Shown here: one piece after another, positions 36,060 through 48,054 of the stretch
Layout of the letters: each line of letters starts with the position of its first letter
Position numbering within the stretch: position 1 is the first letter of the stretch
Source of the DNA: Microvelia longipes
Taxonomy: Eukaryota > Arthropoda > Insecta > Hemiptera > Veliidae
NCBI GenBank assembly: GCA_018340805.1
Contig: JACMZG010001914.1
Span: 16,758,152 to 16,822,151, forward strand
DNA length: 64,000 bases
Reading direction: 5' to 3'
Program-made: the position numbers and the translations under genes
Notes under the pieces: model-generated
Seen by the model: only the letters and a program-made list of their open reading frames with translations
What the model was told of the DNA's origin: nothing
Databases searched by the model: none

Positions 36060-39000
36060 ATGAACTCCAATCACGCTCATTCTCAAGATGTATAATAAGC
36101 AAGTAAGTAAGCAAAGAAAGGTTAGGTAACAAAATAATCAGAAACATTGATACTCTTATATAAAATGAAAATCTTTTTTATCTATCACTAGGTTTCATTA
36201 ATAATCAGGAGATGTTTATAGTTTCTTTACTTAAAGAATAAGCGCAAACTGCTTAAAAGTATGAATAAAATGTTATTTTATTCATTCTAAAAATTGTTGG
36301 TCCCAACTATTTTGACGCTTTAGGCTACAACTTCTGAAATAAACGGGCTCGGCGCCGGTAAAAATTTTAATGTAGATAATAATGAAACACAGCAAAAATA
36401 ACCCTTAAAGTTGTTTGAATTATAAATACAAAAGAATGGAAGTAGACAAAACCTAGACAAGAGATAAAAACTTTTAAAAAAGAATCCCATTAATAAACCA
36501 AGAAAGGGAAAATACTAGGAAGAAAGAATCCAAAAACGAAAGTAAAAAAATAATCTAAGGCTCATAAAGTCATAAACAACCAACAAACACTAACTGATAA
36601 TCGTTATCATAGTTATAGATAAGAGTGATAGGGAGTAGTTAACACAGCTGAGACCTTGATTGAAGCATAACGCCGTAGTGTCGCCACTCTCTGAGTTTAG
36701 GTGTTACGTCATTAACCGGACTCAATCCCGGCAATGTATTTTCTTTCCAAGGTCAAGATTATTTTAACGATCTTAGTTATACGTCAAGTGAAATTCGAAT
36801 GCAGTTTAGTTTAATTAAATTTTGTCAATAGCTCAATTTATATCGAAGATATACGGAAACGAATTGCATGTCAACTTATAGCTTATCGCGGCCTTACAAT
36901 CAAAACAAAATTGAGATTTTATCTGTATAATACTTCATTTGAAATAATAATACGCACACAAATGTGTATTGTTGCGTATTAAGTACGATTCTCATATGGG
37001 CTATTAGTTTTTTTGTGATTAATCTGGAGTAAAAATGGATATATTGACGACAAAGTGGATATTAATTGCCATAAAGAGACGACAGTGTCAACCACATTTC
37101 AATGAGTAATCAGAGGCAATCCTATAGCCTTAGTGTAATCTCCACGTCTATAAAAAATTATTCTTCTATAATTTGTCTAGTCATCTTCAAAAACAATACT
37201 TCAAAAAAGGCGATACTGAATTGCCACCTGTAAAAACTCTTTGGATTAAATACCGCAGTACAATTGCTATGATTACTCGACATATTCATCCATAGATTGT
37301 TTCGAACACCGAGATGAATAAAAAATCGGAATTTAATCATCCAATGTCGTATTTATAAGTATTTAAATACTACAACGAGTATTTATAAGTATTTAAGTTT
37401 CAACCAGGAATAAATCGCATTATATATGGAGGTAGTAGTTAGAGTGACAATATTATCAGATTAAAGAAAATGGAACAATTAACAGCCCGAAATTTTTCGT
37501 CAAGGAACTTTAATAATAAGAAAGAAACGTATCATACCTTCCCCATGCAAATAAACAATGACAAACTCTCCCATAACTTATAATGTTCTGCATCCTTCTT
37601 ATCATCAGGGAACATATCGTGCCAGAATTTAGTTATTTATTTTTGTGTAGAGACTAAACGTAGGTATTTAATAATATTTTTACATCGTTGTAAAGTTTTT
37701 AAGTTATAAATAAAAAAAATAAAAACCATTAAGTTTAAAGTCTGTAAGCTTTTCAGACATCTTGATGTCTAGAGAGCTTTCTGAGTTTCACTCTTAAGTG
37801 AAAAACACTTTATACACTTTTCCCATACGTTTAAACCCCAAGTTTGCCGTAGTCCTTCTATTTCTCTAAAAAACTATTTTTTGACTCAATGATATGCTTT
37901 TGTTTTACGTTTTCTGATAGCATCTTCTTAAAATTCTTAAAAAAAATATTCTGAATTCAAATGATAATTTTTAAATGGTTTCCAAAGGATTCTCTAATTG
38001 TCTTCACTCTATTCACATTTCTTCACTCTAGTTTCTAGATGCATGTTTTAATTAAGATTAAATGAGTTTCCTCTATCTGATCCCGAAGTGTTCAAAGATT
38101 TGACATTTTTCCACATCCTAATACGAAGTGGTGGGGTGTCAGAATGTACATCTGACTATTAAAATCTTTTCAAACTAATTTAAGATTTATTATTTAATTT
38201 TAAACGATTTAATTTATTATTTGCAGTGGTAGCGCCAGTAGGTAGGTAGTGTAGTGTCAAAACTATAAAACAACTGGCAAATAAAGAGTCTGATGAATTA
38301 CAAATTTATAATTAGATGCCAAATTCAATGACATTGCATTATTTGGCTCAGATCACTCTGACATTGCTCAACATCAGTCATTGTTCGGCTGACAATATTT
38401 GCTGTGCATTTTCCAACCACAATAATGTTAATTAATCTTTATATATGAAAAATACGAACGCTTGGTCTATTCAATATAATGTTTTTAATCCTTCGTTTAC
38501 ATTACATAGTTTATCCTTCGTTACATAGTTGTTTTTAAATCTACATTTAGATTAAATTTTCTAAATAGAACTATAAATTTCGAGATATGTACTAGACACA
38601 GATGCGGTTGATGTCTTGTTGAACTTCAAGCTAATAATATTAATAAATCATTTTTAGCAATTTTATAACCAAATGGATTATTTTAAAACCCTAATTTAAA
38701 TCAGTTCTTTCTCTCATAATTATTTTTCTTGTATAATGTTTCATTTAGTTTTTTGAATCAAACTTAAAAATAATGATAAAAGTTTGTAGACACATTTTAC
38801 GCTATAATGTTTCCTTCTTTTTTTAGCGATTTTCCAAAAGAAAAAGAGCTTATATCCTGGCAGTGTGCCAACAAATATAGGACAACAATCATATTGCACA
38901 ACTCGGCCACAGGGAGCCGCGTATCAATAATGACGCCAAAGGCACCTTTTTTATTAAAAAAATATGTAAGCACAAAAAAAAATTATATTCCAAAAAAATG

Positions 39001-39476
39001 TTTTAACAATAAGAAATTGCTGAAGTAATTATGATAAAAAGCGTATTTTGCTGATATTTTATTTCGTTCTATTCCATTATCCTCAACGATGCTTTCGACT
39101 TAAATTGTAAAATAAAAAGAAATTAATTGAGCATAATCTATTGTAAATATGATATTAATGGATAGCGTCTATTCCAAACTTTCCATTTCATTAATAAACT
39201 AAATTCAAAATTTATTTGCAAATTTGAGAAAAAAATTCTGATAAAAAATAACGAATTTAGTCATTTTACAAAATTTCATTCCATTAGGCAATCAAATTTT
39301 ATTCATCATCCTTACAGTTTATCATATAAAAATGTTAATGAAATACCCATTAAAAATTATGTTTTTATCTCTACAATTTTTAGAATTTGTTTTATCTCGA
39401 TCACGTGAATGGAAGATAACCTTGTAACTTTATTATTGTTATTGAAAATGACAGCATTTTAAAGCTGATTCGATAA
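36060..39476. other. AT-rich non-genic stretch
   Basis: Short direct repeats at 37350-37400 (tatttataagtatttaa twice) and small GC patches near 36350 and 36680. No gene recognised. Confidence 0.4.
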
Positions 39477-40035
39477 TTAATAAGTATTTTTAAAAATACC
39501 TTCAGCTTGAAGAGGGGATGTAGTTGAAGTATCTACATTTATTATATGCTCATCCATCAGACTAATGCTTGTAATCAGCAAACTGGTGGAATGGAACAGA
39601 GTTAGGTGGTACCATTGAAGAAGGGCCTTACTCCTTACTCCCTCTTTATATTCAACAGGAGGGGGTTGCAAAAAGCCAAAATACACTCGGACAACATTGG
39701 AGTTTAAAATTATTAAATAAACCAATAAGTTAGTATTTTCTCTTTTAAGGGTGTACTGTTTTTCATTTTTTCCAAATTTTTCCATCCCTATTTCACTTAG
39801 AGAAAAGGGCGCCAACAAATTATTTAGAAAAATCGCTCTTTCTCTAATTTTTGATATCGTGCTTAGACCCCATTTTGTTCTTTTTAAAAACAAAACCTAT
39901 TCTGCGGGTTTTATTAATACGTACAATAAATTTGGCGCTATCCTAATGAAAATGGTGGACGCACTTTGGGGAATAAAATTAAATAATTGCTTGGTAAAAA
40001 TTAGGCTTAATAACCCCACAAAATCAATAGGTTAA
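39477..40035. other. Overlapping unrecognised ORFs on both strands
   Basis: A 138-codon frame on the - strand (39477-39893) overlaps a 94-codon frame on the + strand (39751-40035). Neither has a motif that I recognise, and the composition is only slightly richer in G+C than the flanks. Old repeat DNA is the likelier explanation than a gene. Confidence 0.2.
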
Positions 40036-40087
40036 CATTATGAAATAATGTTATGTCTGCTTTAAATTTCAAAAAAGCATTAAAACA

Positions 40088-40113
40088 TTGTTGCTTGAGA
40101 AAGCAACAATGCT
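40088..40113. repeat. Hairpin, 11-bp perfect arms
   Basis: CATTGTTGCTT and its complement, separated by GAGA. Confidence 0.7.
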
Positions 40114-40398
40114 ACTATAATGTAAACGAATTTTTAGCTGATAACTTAGTCTCCCCACCATAAATGTTTAGTGTTTCTCATGTAATATTATGCTTTTTTT
40201 TAATCAAGTAAAATTAATCACTAAACATAATGAACTATAACGATATTTTTAGTTCTAGACGTATGGTTATAACATGACGAAAAAGGACAGAGTATCACTG
40301 TCCATCTGGCAGTGAGTTGTCCGAGTGACTAGGGTAGGGGTTGACACATACGGATAAAACCATATGTCTTAAAAAAATAGTAAAAAAAAGTCAAAGAG

Positions 40399-40435
40399 CA
40401 AGTCCTGGATGAAAGTATATTTAATCCAGGACTTG
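40399..40435. repeat. Hairpin, 12-bp perfect arms
   Basis: CAAGTCCTGGAT (40399-40410) pairs with 40424-40435 around 13 nt. Weaker pairing continues outward into flanking A and T runs. Confidence 0.7.
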
Positions 40436-40879
40436 TTATTTGCCTTTTTTTCACACATGAGGGCATATGAGGTGTTTTTAATTTTTTTGAGAAAAAATAT
40501 GCATGACATGAAATAAATAAAGGAATAAAGAGTTAAAATAAACTTGAAACGGTACTATAAAAATAACTATGGCATTGTCTTAATTACAAGTTAAGTGCAT
40601 TTATGAGTCATCTGACTACCTAGGAAACAATTAGAGATTTTTCTAACAATATTAACCTGTTGAGCTACTGTCATTAAAGCATGTTACAAGTTTTACCTAG
40701 CTCACCTTGAAACTAAACGTAGCGATCGAAATAACTCCACAAAAATTATAAATGATAAGTACACAAATACATATTAAAATATTAAAATACATGCACGTAA
40801 TTAAATAAATACTTTTAGCTCTGTAAAAGTACCTCCTCTTCCTATATTGAATCGTACTAGACAAATTACTCGAACACTC

Positions 40880-41130
40880 TTTCGTCCTATCAGGGTGTTT
40901 ACCTAGCGAGGACCACCTCGAGTAGGTTGCACGTATTATGCTTTAAGTATTGCGTAATGTTGGAGAAATATTTCTTATATAAAATACTATTCATATAAAC
41001 TGAGAGTATAGTACAGGCTGCGAACCCCTGTCCTTCGGAGCCGAAAACCAAGACCTTCAAGCTTTTAGTCAAAGCTTAAAGGCCAAAAAGTCTTAAAAGC
41101 TTAAAGCCTTAGTCAGCGCCCTTGGCCACC
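40880..41130 (-). repeat. tRNA-derived SINE, nearly full copy
   Basis: The tail-side module at 40885-40935, the middle with tactattcata, and a B-box complement ggctgcgaacc at 41016-41026 are present. The head beyond 41040 is rearranged into aagctt-rich duplications. Confidence 0.7.
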
Positions 41131-41283
41131 TTAAGACCATCTTAGGTGTTTCGCGGAGCTAAGGTTTGTACATAAGAAGTATCTTATATAGTCCTATGTA
41201 GTTATAGATTGTAGTCTAGCATTATTTGTAACCACATGACATTTTTTTTAAGTATTTAGCAAAATTGGTGAGAGTGAACAATT

Positions 41284-41330
41284 AATATATTAATTGTTTT
41301 TAATTCTAGTGTGTTTTTTATTAAACATGA
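41284..41330. repeat. Solo arm of the foldback element
   Basis: It matches the right arm of 24383-24606 (attaatatattaattgttt...ctagtgtgttttttat, then a catgatg flank). Confidence 0.6.
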
Positions 41331-41799
41331 TGATGAACAAATATGTGACTATAATAAATTTACTAAACTCTAAACGAGATTCGATATTTAATTTAATTTA
41401 AATAACTAAATGCTAATGAACTACCAGACAGGCATTTTTCTAACCTAGTCTGGTGATAATGACCTTTACCAAATACAAATTAAGAGCCGTGGAATGTAAG
41501 GAAGAACGTGATCATAAATAATACAATGATTATTAAGAAGAAAAATAGGAAGAACAAAATAATACTTGATAAGATGTTAAAAACAATAACTTCTATATAT
41601 TAGTTGATACTACCGAGTTTGGCAAAACATGCACAGTTAACAAAATAAAATTTTGCGAGAGACACCTAGGAATGTAACAATCAAAACGCTTTGCTACATC
41701 TAGGAGCTGTTCCATCTTTCAGCAATCGTTAACAATTATAACGAATGATGGAGCAGTTCAGAGCAGTCATAACATTTTGTTTGTTAAATTTCTAGGTTT

Positions 41800-42141
41800 C
41801 TTTCGCACAATATTTTTGGACTTCAGATTTTTGCTGAGTCATTATAGGGAGTTTCTGACGTCATAAAAATATTTTCCGGATAACACAACAAGACCTAAAG
41901 ATTGATTTTTGTCCCAAAGTTTTATAAAAGATTTTTGCCCTCTCTAGCATAAATACTCAGGGAGATTTGGATGATATTTGAGTATTTTATGTACAAACAC
42001 ACACAAGACAACTTAGTGAAAACCACTCAGGAGGTTTTAAAAATACTTAAAACGCATGATTCCCGTGAAATCCCGTTTCGGATTTTTAGCAAACACAATA
42101 CTTTTTCTATATACCTTCGGCATAAATGAGGAAAAATAAAC
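41800..42141 (+). repeat. 0.7-kb element, right-half copy
   Basis: It aligns with 42990-43270: ctgagtcatta, tgacgtcataaaaatattttc, tctctagcataaata, an AC-rich run, accactcaggagg, and the tacctncggnataaatgagg tail. The left half is absent. Confidence 0.8.
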
Positions 42142-42563
42142 ATATGACATTCACTGGAAAATAACATTTGTATGGAGTTACTTTTTGTTTTAAGTTCCAG
42201 CACTCATCTTGAAGAGGGACAGTAAAATTATAGCTGGACTACTCAGTTACCTGGTTCTACGAGAAAAAACGCAATGCTGAGTAAGCTTTTATAATATTTC
42301 AGATTGATTTTCAATTACATACAATGAAATGAAATTTCTAGACTGCAACTAAATATTTATAAACTATTTATTACCTATCATTTCTTGAGTTGAGAGGATT
42401 TAAAATAGCTGCGTCGTGCAACACATGAGTGCACAAACACTCATGCAACACTTAGATTTTGTACCTATCCGTTTGACATGCGTATAGAACAGATAAGTGT
42501 ACACGTACATGACGTACATGTCCTTACGTATTATTCTATACATAAGGACACAATTAAAAAAAA

Positions 42564-43270
42564 ATCGGGTACGGGAGACCTCGGAACTTTTCCTCTTCAC
42601 ATCGGATTCGCTACGCTCATCCTCTTTATTCCGGACTCGCTGCGCTCGTCCTCAGATATTGAATGCCTTCATTTCATCCTCAGCGGTCGCCCATACAGCA
42701 CTGTCTACGATCAATGCTGCTTAACTTTTATGATCCAACAAAAACGATAGATATACTTGTATTAAAATGAAGCTTAATGTACTTATTTATTACGTAAAGG
42801 TGTACACTTGTACCGATTTTTTTTAAGATTGTTATCCATTTTTTTATAAAAACGTACACAAATCATTTAATAAAAATTGAACTAATGCTGATAATTAAAT
42901 GGAACTTACCACATATGCTAGCCTTTTACACGGATATTTGCGTGCCAAATCTTAATTTGATCGCAATATTTTACCGTGTTTTATGATTTTTTAAAATATT
43001 CGCTGAGTCATTATTAAATGACGTCATAAAAAATATTTTCTGAAAAGCACTACTACAGCGGTAGACTGATTTTTGTACTGTTTTAACTCTCTAGTATAAA
43101 TACATTGGGCGCTACGATGATAACAGACACACACATAGAACAGAAAATTTCGAGAAAACTACTCAGGAGGGCTTAAAAACGCCTGAAACGGATAATTCCG
43201 GTTTCATTTGGATTTTTTTTGCAAACCTAATACTTTTCCTATATACCTACGGTATAAATGAGGAAAAATA
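42564..43270 (+). repeat. 0.7-kb non-autonomous element, best full-length copy
   Basis: The order is: an atcgggtacggg end after an A run; the module ggattcgctacgctcatcctc and its sister ggactcgctgcgctcgtcctc; a gatcaatgctgcttaa block; an AT-rich middle; ctgagtcatta; a TGACGTCA palindrome; an AC-rich run; ctcaggagg; and the end tacctacggtataaatgaggaaaaata. No open frame longer than chance and no terminal inverted repeats seen. A SINE-like or 5'-end-decayed element is possible; the class is unresolved. Confidence 0.8.
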
Positions 43271-43559
43271 AACATATATAGGGATCTGTTGGTTATTACC
43301 TACAGATCCCGAAAATGCATCATTCTTTCATTTGAAGAGGTTAAAAATGTCAAACAAAAACATAAGTGACTTACGAAATTGCTTGAAATCATATTACAGC
43401 AGTAAAACGTAGAGACAAATAATCATACCTGCAAACAAATAAGTCCAAGTTATTATTAAAGAAAATATCGTGAATACCAACTGCAAAATAGTTATTAATA
43501 TTGGACCTAATTAATATTAATATAAGCCAAAAACAAGAGTGGAAAACTATTCTATTGGT

Positions 43560-44020
43560 CCTTGGAAAAGTTGGAATATTCTCGTATTACGCCAGCATTT
43601 CTCTTCACACTTTCTTACTTTTATCGTAAATGAAAAGTTGATAAGGACAACTCTTAAAATACTACTATAGTCTAAAGTCTAGTGCATTTTTTTTAAAAAG
43701 CCAGAGGTTTTTTTTTAAAATTTTTGTACTTTAACTGTTAGGAAAAAGTTGATGAGGACATTCATAATATACTACTGTAGCTTAGAATGCCTAGAACATT
43801 CTCGTACAAATAAGTCTTTACACTTCCTTAAGAAAAGGACAAGTTGATAAGGACACCTCTTAAAATACTACTATAGTCTAGAACATTTTTGTATTAAGCC
43901 AGCATTTCTTTTTAAATTTCCGTTCTTCAACAGTAAAGAAAAAGTTGATAAAAAACTCAGTTTACTATTGTAATCTAGAACATTCTCGACTAAGCCAGTA
44001 TTTTTACCGTACTTTACCTT
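43560..44020. repeat. Degenerate tandem array, ~95-110 bp unit
   Basis: A unit with gttgataaggaca, ctcttaaaatactactatagtctag, aacattctcgta, aagccagcatttc is repeated about five times. The gttga anchors fall at 43567, 43637, 43748, 43843 and 43944. Not coding. Confidence 0.65.
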
Positions 44021-44248
44021 ATACCTCATAGGAATGGTCCATATAGTAAATTAAGTTTACAAATCAGCACTCAATCACAACTTTTGAGCCCCTTAAATAA
44101 GTCATATTTCCCAAATCCTACAACTGTTAAAAATTAGATTAGATTAAAAATAAGCATAACCAACAGTCATTAGGGGATATGGACATTTATTAAAGAGAGA
44201 TAAAATCCTCTCTATAGCTCTGTTTTATAATAAGCCAAAATATCAAAA

Positions 44249-44275
44249 TACTTTTTTTTTGGGGGGGGGGGGGAG
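44249..44275. repeat. Poly(T)/poly(G) homopolymer pair
   Basis: About nine T followed by about 14 G. This is prone to slippage and sequencing error. Confidence 0.8.
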
Positions 44276-44736
44276 AATATCGAGGCTATTAACATGCTAT
44301 AACAGCTTATAACATGCATGTCGTCAGTATGTCTTCATCAAATCTTACGTTGTGTACATTCTGCAAATGAGAGCACTTGCATGCAAAAATGAGCATTCAA
44401 CGCGTATCGTTCATTCACGTATCGTTCATTATTAAATCATCGTTGAAAATTGGTGGGATAATGTTTTTTCAATTCAAATTTATCTTTTGGGAAAAAATTT
44501 AAACCATTAAAACTCAATTGTTTTCAAAAATTTAACTTTTATAAATTCATTTCAAACTTTTTTAGAAAATAAATAACTTTTTGACAATGACTTAACTTAT
44601 ATGAGATTAAAGGGGGATAATTTTAATATTCCTCCCGAACCGTGGGAGTAAAGAGTTTCATTTGACGACAGAATCTAGTTAAAAGTCTGTAAGTGTATTT
44701 TCAAATGCGTAGGAGGTATAAAGCCAAGTCTGAAAA

Positions 44737-45135
44737 ATGTTTAGTCCTACAAGTTATTCTGAATGGGTAGAGTTCAAGAGGCGGCGCCATATACCCAGCA
44801 TCAATGAAAATGGGAGGCAACAACACGATATTGATCTGGAATTTCGTCTTGCAACTGACGTCACAAACTCATACCTAAAGTCGTACCCTCTGACGTCAAA
44901 CCCACCTACGCCTTATTTCAGGAAAACTTCAAACTTTTCCCAAATCCTGCAGGACCTTTTCCTAACGTTTTTTGAAACAATTTCACAACAAAACGAAATA
45001 ACAGATTCCCTTTTTTCCATTATATACCTCGAAATTTTCTTTTGTTCCTTTATCTCTATTTTTTCCGCACACAATAAAAAAATAATGAATAGTACTATAA
45101 GAACAAAAGATTCCTTTTGTTTATATTATAAATAA
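44737..45135 (+). other. Unrecognised 132-codon ORF with two TGACGTCA sites
   Basis: The first half (44737-44960) is richer in G+C and reads like protein (EWVEFKRRRHIPS, HDIDLEFRLATDV). The second half is low-complexity Phe/Ile/Ser. Two perfect TGACGTCA palindromes (44856-44863 and 44891-44898) lie inside, as they do at 55.2 kb. This makes a shared repeat more likely than a gene. Confidence 0.2.
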
Positions 45136-45483
45136 ATTCAACTAATTTCATTACGCTGTAGTAAAGATAAATTTAACCTTCTCTAATTTAAACTTCTAGA
45201 AAGATAAAAATAACACTTTTCTTAATATTGACGTTTAAAAGGTCAAATTTAAGAAACATATGGTACAAAAAGACTAACAATATGACCACGAAAATAAACT
45301 ATAGAAAAGTAATACAACTATATTTTACGTTTAAGGCTTTTCCGCTAAATAAAGGGAGTGATCTGTGATGGTTAAAAAGTCTCTGAATTTTAAAGCTTAT
45401 ATTTGAATTCCTATATATTTTCTAAATTTTGGTTAGAGCAAAAGAAAAATTTAATTTATGTATTAATTATATCATGGTATATA

Positions 45484-45519
45484 GCTACATATATTGTATA
45501 TAGCTACAATATACGTAGC
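45484..45519. repeat. 36-bp near-palindrome
   Basis: GCTACATATATTGTA pairs with TACAATATACGTAGC with one mismatch, around TATAGC. Confidence 0.65.
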
Positions 45520-45599
45520 TTCAATTTAAACAAAATATTGAATGTGGCTATAACACTATTATGATGCAGCTTTACGACAAGCCCTTTCGCAATCGATAC

Positions 45600-45690
45600 A
45601 GGGCTTCGCTGCTGTCTCGCTAAGTTCGACAGTAAATATAATTGCCACGGTCAAAAAAACCCACTCCATAGCCTAGTAGCATAATATACT
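45600..45690 (+). repeat. Dispersed repeat (gacagtaaa family), copy 2
   Basis: Same order of blocks as 33298-33375, in the same orientation. Confidence 0.45.
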
Positions 45691-46439
45691 ATTTTATTAT
45701 TATCTTTGTCATTATTTAAAATACACTCAACTTTAATCATTTTTGCAAGACATTATTATTTCAATTAAAATAGCAAAATAAAATCAATGATGGTAAGTAC
45801 GTCATCATCACAAAAGAATGTTATACTCTCAATAATAATTCAACACTTGACATTGTGAAAAACATATTTACAATTTTCTAAACGATTTCCAAGTAACACT
45901 TGATATCGTGATAAAGACTCAATAACACGTTACTGTATGATAAAAGAACTCTTCAGATAAAAGTGAAGTTTTTTTTTAGTTTTTTTACTGCCCTTTTGTT
46001 GGAGCTACATTTTTTTCTCATTACAAAGCAGTTTACTGCGAGTGGGATAAAAAATAAAATAAAGTAAAACAACCATCAAGAAGTTTATAATGTCAATACA
46101 GAGTTAACTTAGTAAAAAATAAAAAAGAAAGCAAAAGAAATTTATTACAAGTTTTTGAATATTTAAGTCTTTTTCAAAAATAAAAGAAAATGTAAGTCAA
46201 TATCTTTAAGAAGGCGACTGAAATTAAAACAAGATTGGGTAGATCCTTTGGTCACTTTAAGGTAAGTTTAAATCAAATTTCAACGAGTGAAGTATCGATA
46301 TTTGATGACTTCTTTATAGTTTTTAAAAGTTAATAGAATAAAGTTAACAAAGGCCAGCAATGTACATAGAGCTCAACTAGACCTGAAATCTGATCTTTTA
46401 TCAAGTTTTGCCTTCTTAGCAAGACTGCAGCGTGATATA

Positions 46440-46582
46440 GATAGACAGGCTGCATTATAAAAACCACTGAGAATGTTCTGAAAATTGCCTGGAACGGATG
46501 ACTATGATGAATCTCTGTTAGGGATTCTTAGGGTAAACTCAGAACGTTTCCTAAATACCTGAGGTAGGAGGAGAGGAAAATA
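46440..46582 (+). repeat. 0.7-kb element, diverged right-end copy
   Basis: It matches the right end of the family (accactgagaatg, cctggaacgga, tacctgaggta, gaggaaaa). The rest has decayed. Confidence 0.5.
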
Positions 46583-46589
46583 TTTAAGC

Positions 46590-47920
46590 CCTGTTATTAC
46601 TTTTTAAGTGTTTAAACAAGGCGCATTAATAAAAAATTTTAATATTACATTATTATTTTATTACATTATATTATTGCAAATACTTATATTATTTATTTAT
46701 AAAATTATGAATTTTATAATTTATATGCGCTTTATATTTCAATACAAGTAAATTTTCTCTTAGATCTAACAATTTGCCTCTTACATCTTTATGAGTTAAA
46801 TTAAACTTTAAAAAATTCTACTTCAGCAACTTTTACTTTTTTATTTTTAACTTTTATGCATTAAAAAACAGAATAATATTAAAAAGTAATCTACTAAATA
46901 AAAGCAAAAATACTTTAAAAATAAGAATATATTAATGAAATAAAAAAGTTAAAAACATACAAGTAGAAAGATAGATAAAGAAACAAAAAGTATAATAAAA
47001 ATAAATTTACGAAAAAGATAGGAATAAAAATTTTAAAATAAAGAATACATAAATATAAACTGAAACAACTAAAGATAAGAAAGAAGAAACCACAAAATTA
47101 AAAATAAGAAACAAAAGAAAAAAAAAGAGAATAAAAGTAAAAAAGGAAAAACTAGCAGGACGTGAGGTAGGTATGTCTAACTGACCTTGACATTTAGGAA
47201 AAAGCTCCTGCAAGGCTGTTTTTCAGCGTTAATTCTGAGATTATACAACGCAGTGAGATTTCTGCACTTGGAAAAATAAACGACTCGAACTAAACTTTTC
47301 AAGTTTTTTCTGCACTTAAAATACACGATTTATTCTTCTTTTTTTATCGGGATTTCATAGCAAGTAGCTTCAATGCGTGTTACGCATTAAGTCATGTTTT
47401 GACCAAAGAAAAATATAACTTCTTTAATGTCTTCTTTTTCTTTATTTTTTATTTTATTTCTTTTGTTGAATAAAATTTATCTCATATTGAATTATTTTGC
47501 TTCGTAGGTTGTGGTCAAATATTAAAAGCTTTAGAATTTACTTAACTTAATACCTGCAATTAATTGTCCTTTTAACTATAGACTTTTATTTTTTTGTATT
47601 TTAATTTTTATTGCTTTTACAATAAAATTGCTTTTTATTTTTACACTTGTTTATTGTCAAATTCCACAATTGTTCCACAATTCTTTAATATTGTTCATAC
47701 CTTATAAGTATACTTTTTTAAATTCGTACATAACCAATTATTTGATAAAAGTTTTTTAAAACTTTGTGAGTTCGTTCTTGGGGGTTAAAGTTCACTCTAC
47801 TTGAAGTTGTAAAGATTTATAATAGTCGATCAATAGATTAATTTGTATATGTTACCTTATGTTGATAATTAATACAGTATATATCTTTATTTGCATGAAG
47901 TTGGGTATCCCTAATTATCT
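46590..47920. other. AT-rich non-genic stretch
   Basis: Low-complexity A- and T-rich DNA. The frame at 47007-47213 (-) is a Phe/Leu-rich artefact. Confidence 0.45.
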
Positions 47921-47925
47921 ACATC

Positions 47926-47970
47926 CCTGAAGACGCCTTTCCACAAAAGAAGAAAAACGTCATTATCCTC
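47926..47970 (+). repeat. Degenerate Penelope-like end motif
   Basis: CTGAAGA is followed by cgcctttcc...agaag and AAAACGTC. This is the order seen at Penelope-like ends, with the GAAA box damaged. Confidence 0.3.
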
Positions 47971-48018
47971 TATTTGCACAGCGGATACATTGCGGCTGTG
48001 GTCATGGGAAAACCTAAA

Positions 48019-48049
48019 TACGCACGTCTAGAAATGGCAGACGTGCGTA
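48019..48049. repeat. Hairpin, 11-bp perfect arms, GC-rich
   Basis: TACGCACGTCT pairs with its complement around 9 nt. It is the most stable short hairpin in its neighbourhood; no gene adjoins it. Confidence 0.75.
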
Positions 48050-48054
48050 ATTTA

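Larger units (their letters stand above)
45140..46205. other. AT-rich non-genic stretch
   Basis: Apart from the palindrome and repeat copy listed separately, nothing recognised. Confidence 0.4.

Noticed and set aside
39477..39893. 138-codon - strand ORF as a gene
   Set aside because: No motif, weak start context, near-background composition; a length like this is expected about once by chance in a window of this size.
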